A stretch of 64,000 nt of DNA from the NCBI GenBank assembly GCA_023461275.1, contig JAEYMI010000011.1, positions 1 through 64,000 of the forward strand, read 5' to 3'. The first letter of the stretch is position 1; each line of letters begins with the position of its first letter. Made by a program: the position numbers and the translations under genes. This stretch comes from Actinomycetes bacterium (GTDB lineage Bacteria > Actinomycetota > Actinomycetes > Mycobacteriales > Mycobacteriaceae). Of this stretch, positions 59,949 through 64,000 are shown one piece after another. The notes under the pieces are model-generated. The model was not told the DNA's origin and did no database searches. It saw nothing but the letters and a program-made list of their open reading frames with translations.

Positions 59949-61639
59949 CCGTTGGCGCCTGGCAGGTGCGATCGGATGTGGTGGCACTCAGAAGAACACC
60001 GCCCACCGATCGTTCCGCCTGGCTCGCCCTCACCGGGTGTCTGGTCGGGCTGTTCATGCAGATGCTGGACACCACGATCGTCAATATCGCGCTGCCGGAT
60101 CTGACAATCGATCTCGGCGCCTCGACCTCGCAGCAGGTTCTCGTTCTCAGCGTCTATACGCTGGCGTTCGCCTGCACGCTGCTCACCGCGGCGACACTCG
60201 GTGGCCGGTTGGGCCGGCGACGCATCTTCATCGTCGCGATGATCGCGTTCGTCGTCACCTCCACCCTGTGCGGTCTGGCGCAGTCGCCGGTGGAACTGAT
60301 CGTCTTCCGCGGCGTACAAGGTATGAGCGCGGCGCTGATGTCGGCGCAAACACTGGCGTTGATCGCGGCCTTGTTCCCCAAGTCTCGTCACGGCCTGGTG
60401 TTCGGGATCTATGGCGCCGTGGCGGGGCTGGCGGCCATGCTCGGGCCGGTGATCGGCGGGGTGCTGGTGACCGCGAACGTCCTCGGCTGGGGATGGCGGA
60501 CCATCTTCTTCGTCAACGTGCCGCTCGGCGTACTCGCCTGCGTACTGGCCTGGAGTCGCCTACCGCAACTGCGTGAGACCCACCGCCGACGCTTCGACGC
60601 CCTCGGCGTCGCACTCTCCTCCGGTGGCCTGTTCCTGCTTCTCTACCCCTTGGCCGTTGGGCGTGAGCAGGACTGGCCGACGCGACTGTGGATCATGCTC
60701 GGCGCGGGTGCGGTACTGCTCGCCGCATTCGTCGTCGTCGAACGTCGTTTGTTGGCCGGCGGTGGTGCGCCGCTGCTGCGATTGGATCTGTTCGCCTCCC
60801 GCAGCTTCTCCGTGGGGCTCCTGTTGTCGTTGCTGTTCTTCAGTGTGTTCGCCGGGTTCTTCTTCACCGTGTCGGTCACCGTGCAGTTCGGCCTCGGCTA
60901 CTCGGCTTTGCGAACAGGACTTCTCGCATTGCCATTCGCTCTCGGCGCAGCGGTCGGGTCGGTCCTCTCACCCCTGCTGGTGTCACGCATCGGGCCGGCG
61001 TTGACGTTGTCCGCCGGGGTGACGACGACATCGGCCGGACTGGCGTGGTTGGGTTTCGCACTACAGCCACAGTCGGGTGAACTCTCGATTCCGGCCGTAC
61101 TGGCACCACTGATCGTCGGCGGCATCGGAACCGGATTCTTCGTCGCACCGCTGCAGACCGCGATCCTGTCCGACACATCGCCGGAGAACGTCGGGTCCGC
61201 GTCGGGGTGTGTACCCACCGTGCAGCAGATCGGTGCGTCGATCGGACTGGCGATCGTGACAATCTTCTTCTTCGGTCAGGTCGGTGCGCAGGCCGGCTCC
61301 GCGGTCGCCGACACCCGCGCAGAACTCGTCGTCGCTTTGCAGCAGTCACCGGTCGATCCGATGTTCCGCGATACCGTCGCGAACCGATTCGCCACGTGCG
61401 CCGAGAAGCAGCTGACGTCAGCCCATCCCGAGAGTCCCGCACCGGGCTGCGCCGCCTCGACGACACGGCAAACCGGAATCGCCGCGCGTCTGGCCGAACA
61501 GGCCTCCGGCGAGCTACGAACCGCCGGTCGTGCGGTCGCCGCGCGAAGTTTCCTCGGTGCATTCCAGGTGACGTTGTGGGCGCTGGCCGCCGTCGGACTG
61601 ATCATCGGCGCCTTGGCGCTGCTTCTGCGCCGCCGCTGA
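59945..61639 (+). CDS. MFS exporter, DHA2 (14 TM) family, probable lipid or drug export
   Basis: 564 residues with 14 predicted helices. MFS motifs: LVGLFMQMLDTTIVNIALPD (D1), TLGGRLGRRRIFIVAMIAF (A), FRGVQGMSAALMSAQTLALI and GLAAMLGPVIGGVLVTANVL (C). Before the last helix there is an unusually long polar insert (about residues 460-525) with two Cys (FATCAEKQ, APGCAAS), probably outside the membrane. Coupled to the acyltransferase gene, so it likely exports the acylated product; multidrug efflux is the alternative. Confidence 0.87.
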   Translation: MTVGAWQVRSDVVALRRTPPTDRSAWLALTGCLVGLFMQMLDTTIVNIALPDLTIDLGASTSQQVLVLSVYTLAFACTLLTAATLGGRLGRRRIFIVAMIAFVVTSTLCGLAQSPVELIVFRGVQGMSAALMSAQTLALIAALFPKSRHGLVFGIYGAVAGLAAMLGPVIGGVLVTANVLGWGWRTIFFVNVPLGVLACVLAWSRLPQLRETHRRRFDALGVALSSGGLFLLLYPLAVGREQDWPTRLWIMLGAGAVLLAAFVVVERRLLAGGGAPLLRLDLFASRSFSVGLLLSLLFFSVFAGFFFTVSVTVQFGLGYSALRTGLLALPFALGAAVGSVLSPLLVSRIGPALTLSAGVTTTSAGLAWLGFALQPQSGELSIPAVLAPLIVGGIGTGFFVAPLQTAILSDTSPENVGSASGCVPTVQQIGASIGLAIVTIFFFGQVGAQAGSAVADTRAELVVALQQSPVDPMFRDTVANRFATCAEKQLTSAHPESPAPGCAASTTRQTGIAARLAEQASGELRTAGRAVAARSFLGAFQVTLWALAAVGLIIGALALLLRRR

Positions 61640-61711
61640 TCCGGATTACCCGGCGTCGAACCTGTCGGCGTCGAACCTCACTGGGGCAGAACACCTTTGG
61701 TCCCCACAAGA

Positions 61712-61751
61712 CAAGAATCCCACACGACCGGCGGGTCGTGCGGGATTCTTG
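61712..61751. terminator. Terminator after tsf, shared with the MFS gene
   Basis: Strong hairpin: AAGAATCCC pairs with GGGATTCTT and CACGACC with GGTCGTG, with one mismatch in between and a 4-nt loop. It lies 25 nt after the tsf stop and 73 nt after the MFS stop. The minus-strand continuation is T-rich (TTCTTGTCTTGTG). Confidence 0.8.
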
Positions 61752-61775
61752 GTGGTTCTTACCAACGCTGAAGCG

Positions 61776-62600
61776 TCAGGACTGGCCGACCTCAAAACGG
61801 CTGAAGCCCTTGATGGTCACGCCGGCCTCGTCGAGCAGTGCCTTGACGGTCTTCTTGGAGTCCTGCACCGACGCCTGGTCGAGCAGTACGACGTCCTTGA
61901 AGAAGCCCTTGACGCGGCCTTCGACGATCTTCGGCAGCGCCTGCTCCGGCTTGCCCTCGGCCTTGGCGGTTTCCTCGGCGATACGACGCTCGTTGGCGAC
62001 GACGTCCTCGGGAACCTCCTCGGAGGTGGCGTAGCGGGCCTTGAGTGCAGCAACCTGCATGGCGGCTCCACGAGCGGCCTCGGCCGCAGTCTCGCCCTCG
62101 CCGGTGTAGGACACCAGCACGCCCACGGCCGGCGGAAGATCCGACGCCCGCTTGTGCAGGTACACCGCGACCGGTCCGTCGTAGGACACCACGCGACGCA
62201 GTTCGAGCTTCTCGCCGATCTTGGCCGAGAGCGCGGCGACGGCGTCGGCGACGGTTCCGTCACCGAGTGCCGCGGCCTTGAGCTCGTCGACGTCGGAGGT
62301 CTTCGCGGCGATCGCGGCGTCGAGCACCTGATCGGCGAGTTCCTGGAACTCGGCGTTCTTGGCGACGAAGTCGGTCTCCGAGTTGAGCTCGATCATCACG
62401 CCTTCCTTGGCGGCGACGAGACCCTCTGCGGTGGACCGCTCGGCGCGCTTGCCGACGTCCTTGGCGCCCTTGATACGCAGTTCTTCGACAGCCTTGTCGA
62501 AGTCACCGTCGTTGTTCTCGAGGGCTTTCTTGCAGTCCAGCATTCCAGAGCCGGTGAGCTCACGAAGTCGCTTCACATCGGCTGCGGTGTAGTTCGCCAT
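61776..62600 (-). CDS. tsf: Elongation factor Ts
   Basis: Nucleotide exchange factor for EF-Tu. 274 residues. N-terminal UBA-like domain MANYTAADVKRLRELTGSGM, then LDCKKALENNDGDFDKAVEE; signature ELNSETDFVAKNAEFQ-LAD; core YLHKRASDLPPAVGVLVSYT and C-terminal PEDVVANERRIAEETAKAEG. An AGGAGG lies upstream of ATG (CCCAAAAGGAGGCTCGCC). It follows rpsB by 54 nt, forming the usual rpsB-tsf operon closed by a hairpin terminator. Confidence 0.97.
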   Translation of the reverse strand: MANYTAADVKRLRELTGSGMLDCKKALENNDGDFDKAVEELRIKGAKDVGKRAERSTAEGLVAAKEGVMIELNSETDFVAKNAEFQELADQVLDAAIAAKTSDVDELKAAALGDGTVADAVAALSAKIGEKLELRRVVSYDGPVAVYLHKRASDLPPAVGVLVSYTGEGETAAEAARGAAMQVAALKARYATSEEVPEDVVANERRIAEETAKAEGKPEQALPKIVEGRVKGFFKDVVLLDQASVQDSKKTVKALLDEAGVTIKGFSRFEVGQS

Positions 62601-62654
62601 CGTTGGCGAGCCTCCTTTTGGGAAAGTTGTCCGAACGGGTTCGACCCGGACGCT

Positions 62655-63464
62655 CTACTGAGCGGCGGTCGTGCCTGCCTCCGCGGGTGCGGAAGCCTGC
62701 GTGAGGAGTTCCTGCTCCCACTCGGCGAGCGGTTCACCGCCACCGGCCTCCGGCTTGGAGTCGTCGGACGACACTCCTGCGCGGGCCTGGACGCCCTCGG
62801 CAACAGCCGAAGCCACCACGCGGGTGAGCAGAGCTGCGCTGCGGATGGCGTCGTCGTTGCCCGGGATCGGGTAGTCGACGACGTCGGGGTCGCAGTTGGT
62901 GTCGAGGATGGCGATCACCGGGATGTTGAGCTTGCGTGCCTCACCGACAGCAATGTGCTCCTTGTTGGTGTCCACCACCCAAATGGCAGATGGCACCTTG
63001 GCCATATCCCGGATACCACCGAGGGTGCGCTCCAGCTTGTTCTTCTCACGCGTGAGCATGAGGATTTCCTTCTTGGTGCGACCTTCGAAACCACCGGTCT
63101 GCTCCATGGTCTCGAGTTCCTTCAGGCGCTGCAGGCGCTTGTGAACGGTCGAGAAGTTGGTGAGCATGCCACCGAGCCAGCGCTGATTCACGTACGGCAT
63201 ACCGACGCGGGTCGCCTCTGCGGCGATGGACTCCTGGGCCTGCTTCTTGGTGCCGACGAACAGGATGGTGCCGCCGTGGGCGACGGTCTCCTTGACGAAC
63301 TCGTAGGCCTTGTCGATGTAGGTCAGCGTCTGCTGCAAGTCGATGATGTAGATGCCGTTGCGGTCGGTGAAGATGAAACGCTTCATCTTCGGGTTCCAAC
63401 GGCGGGTCTGATGCCCGAAGTGTGCGCCGCTGTCGAGCAGCTGCTTCATGGTTACGACAGCCAT
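62655..63464 (-). CDS. rpsB: 30S ribosomal protein S2
   Basis: Late-binding small-subunit protein. 269 residues. MAVVTMKQLLDSGAHFGHQT and RRWNPKMKRFIFTDRNGIYI are the N-terminal signature. FVGTKKQAQESIAAEATRVG, PYVNQRWLGGMLTNFSTVHK and IPVIAILDTNCDPDVVDYPI follow, all conserved. The Ser/Glu-rich tail (~230-269) is typical of actinobacteria. AAAGGAATG lies just before the start. First gene of the rpsB-tsf operon; its leader is long. Confidence 0.97.
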   Translation of the reverse strand: MAVVTMKQLLDSGAHFGHQTRRWNPKMKRFIFTDRNGIYIIDLQQTLTYIDKAYEFVKETVAHGGTILFVGTKKQAQESIAAEATRVGMPYVNQRWLGGMLTNFSTVHKRLQRLKELETMEQTGGFEGRTKKEILMLTREKNKLERTLGGIRDMAKVPSAIWVVDTNKEHIAVGEARKLNIPVIAILDTNCDPDVVDYPIPGNDDAIRSAALLTRVVASAVAEGVQARAGVSSDDSKPEAGGGEPLAEWEQELLTQASAPAEAGTTAAQ

Positions 63465-63741
63465 GAGTCATTCCTTTGTGTGCAGTTGATACCGGCACCG
63501 GGTGGTGTCGGTCCTGGCGTCCGCACCGGTGGAACTCGGGTGATCCGAGACCGCCCACCGGATGGTGGCGACCGGGACTCGATGACTCGATCCGGCCGCA
63601 CTCGCGAGCGCGCGAAGTCACTCCACAGCAGAACTGATGGAGTGCGTCGGCCACTTTACGCCGGTCACCTGGTCAAAACCAAAATCGACCGAGCACATTC
63701 TGGTGTTCGATGGGAGCCGATCGGGCCGACGATACGTCTGA
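63465..63741 (-). promoter_or_regulatory. rpsB leader and promoter region
   Basis: 277 bp between divergent rpsB and the peptidase gene with no ORF of merit. On the minus strand TTGACC and TAAAGT (63653-63658) form a possible promoter with a rather short spacer, giving a leader near 190 nt that could fold and allow S2 autoregulation (inference). Confidence 0.35.
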
Positions 63742-64000
63742 ATGGGTATGACACTCGTTTCACGCCGACTCTCCATCGGGCGGTGGGTGGTCCGCATGAG
63801 TCTGGAACTGCTGCTCATCGCTCTGCTGGTGTGCGCGTTGCCCGCGTCGGCGGGAGCAGCCGGCTCCGGTTTTGCCGCTCCGCTGTCACCGAAACCGACC
63901 GTGGTGCGCGGATTCGACGTACCCGAGCAGCGATGGCAGCCCGGCCACCGCGGAGTCGATCTGGCGGCCGCGGCGGGGACACCGGTACTCGCGGCCGGCG
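63742..64000 (+). CDS. Secreted M23 peptidase (LytM-like), 3' end off window
   Basis: 86 residues are visible before the window ends. A signal peptide begins in a basic region (SRRLSIGRWVVRM), then LELLLIALLVCALPASAGAA. The mature part starts PLSPKPTVVRGFDVPEQRW, then QPGHRGVDLAAAAGTPVLAA. His and Asp of GHRGVDLA are the first two zinc ligands of M23 metallopeptidases; the HxH is beyond the edge. Predicted to cut peptidoglycan cross-links or act as an activator. Corresponds to Rv2891, next to rpsB. ATG 63742 or 63748 could be the start. Confidence 0.85.
   Translation, partial: MGMTLVSRRLSIGRWVVRMSLELLLIALLVCALPASAGAAGSGFAAPLSPKPTVVRGFDVPEQRWQPGHRGVDLAAAAGTPVLAAG

Noticed and set aside
1..64000. 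tRNA, rRNA, insertion sequences or prophage
   Set aside because: No cloverleaf-like T-loop or anticodon arrangement, transposase motif, terminal repeats or integrase was noticed on either strand by eye. A tRNAscan and IS search would be decisive.

Overview
The window is a high-GC actinobacterial chromosome segment. Gene order and protein sequences match the block running from gpsI to rpsB-tsf in Mycobacterium tuberculosis (roughly Rv2783c to Rv2891). Mycothione reductase, PptT/PptH, a mycolyltransferase-like esterase, glucosyl-3-phosphoglycerate synthase and DevR/DevS-like regulators point to a mycolic-acid actinomycete (Mycobacteriales). Gordonia or a close relative is my best guess, but the genus is inference. 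Both ends cut through a gene: gpsI on the left, a secreted M23 peptidase on the right.

Layout. 1-5.5 kb: gpsI, rpsO, ribF, the DtxR-type regulator sirR/mntR and truB. 5.5-8 kb: pptT and pptH (4'-phosphopantetheine attachment and removal) and a secreted lipase with a strong palindrome over its promoter. 8-16 kb: dinF-like MATE, cnpB, rbfA, infB, ylxR, nusA and rimP, a translation/transcription cluster on the minus strand. 16-21.5 kb: a lipoprotein plus ferritin-like pair, proS, yaaA, a broken P-loop kinase gene and the efpA efflux pump. 21.6-32.3 kb: cobalamin/siroheme genes (cysG, cobB, cobO, a chelatase ATPase, then a GNAT), split by an acyl-ACP desaturase operon, a DevR-like regulator, a sugar-phosphate mutarotase and a DevS-like heme sensor kinase. 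32.4-39.9 kb: mqo, a lipase-like hydrolase with mtr, an epoxide-hydrolase-like protein, cobQ and map. 40-45.7 kb: the heme importer hmuTUV, a lipoprotein penicillin-binding protein and a GNAT. 45.8-50.4 kb: ispG, rip1, dxr and puuE. 50.6-56 kb: a DUF2631 membrane protein, a DUF2236 oxygenase, rlmN, a LapA-domain protein, cdsA, frr and pyrH. 56.1-61.6 kb: gpgS with a mycolyltransferase-like esterase, facing a condensation-type (PapA-like) acyltransferase with its MFS exporter. 61.7-64 kb: tsf, rpsB and the M23 peptidase.

Many neighbours overlap by 4 bp (ATGA or GTGA), which suggests translational coupling: pptH-pptT, rbfA-cnpB, desaturase-Cys-rich protein, cobB-devS, hydrolase-mtr, map-cobQ, hmuT-U-V, frr-cdsA, esterase-gpgS, acyltransferase-MFS. 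At least twelve first genes have a TANNNT -10 element 6-8 nt before the start codon, so they are probably leaderless; this also settles several start sites.

Most unusual points: a DevR/DevS-type pair inside the cobalamin locus with a partial DosR box between devR and an oxygen-dependent desaturase; the divergent cell-envelope lipid locus at 56-61.6 kb with repeated motifs in its control region; a small Cys-rich protein coupled to the desaturase; a near-perfect 22-bp palindrome on the lipase promoter; and a frame-shifting internal deletion in a kinase gene. No IS elements, CRISPR arrays, tRNA or rRNA genes were seen.
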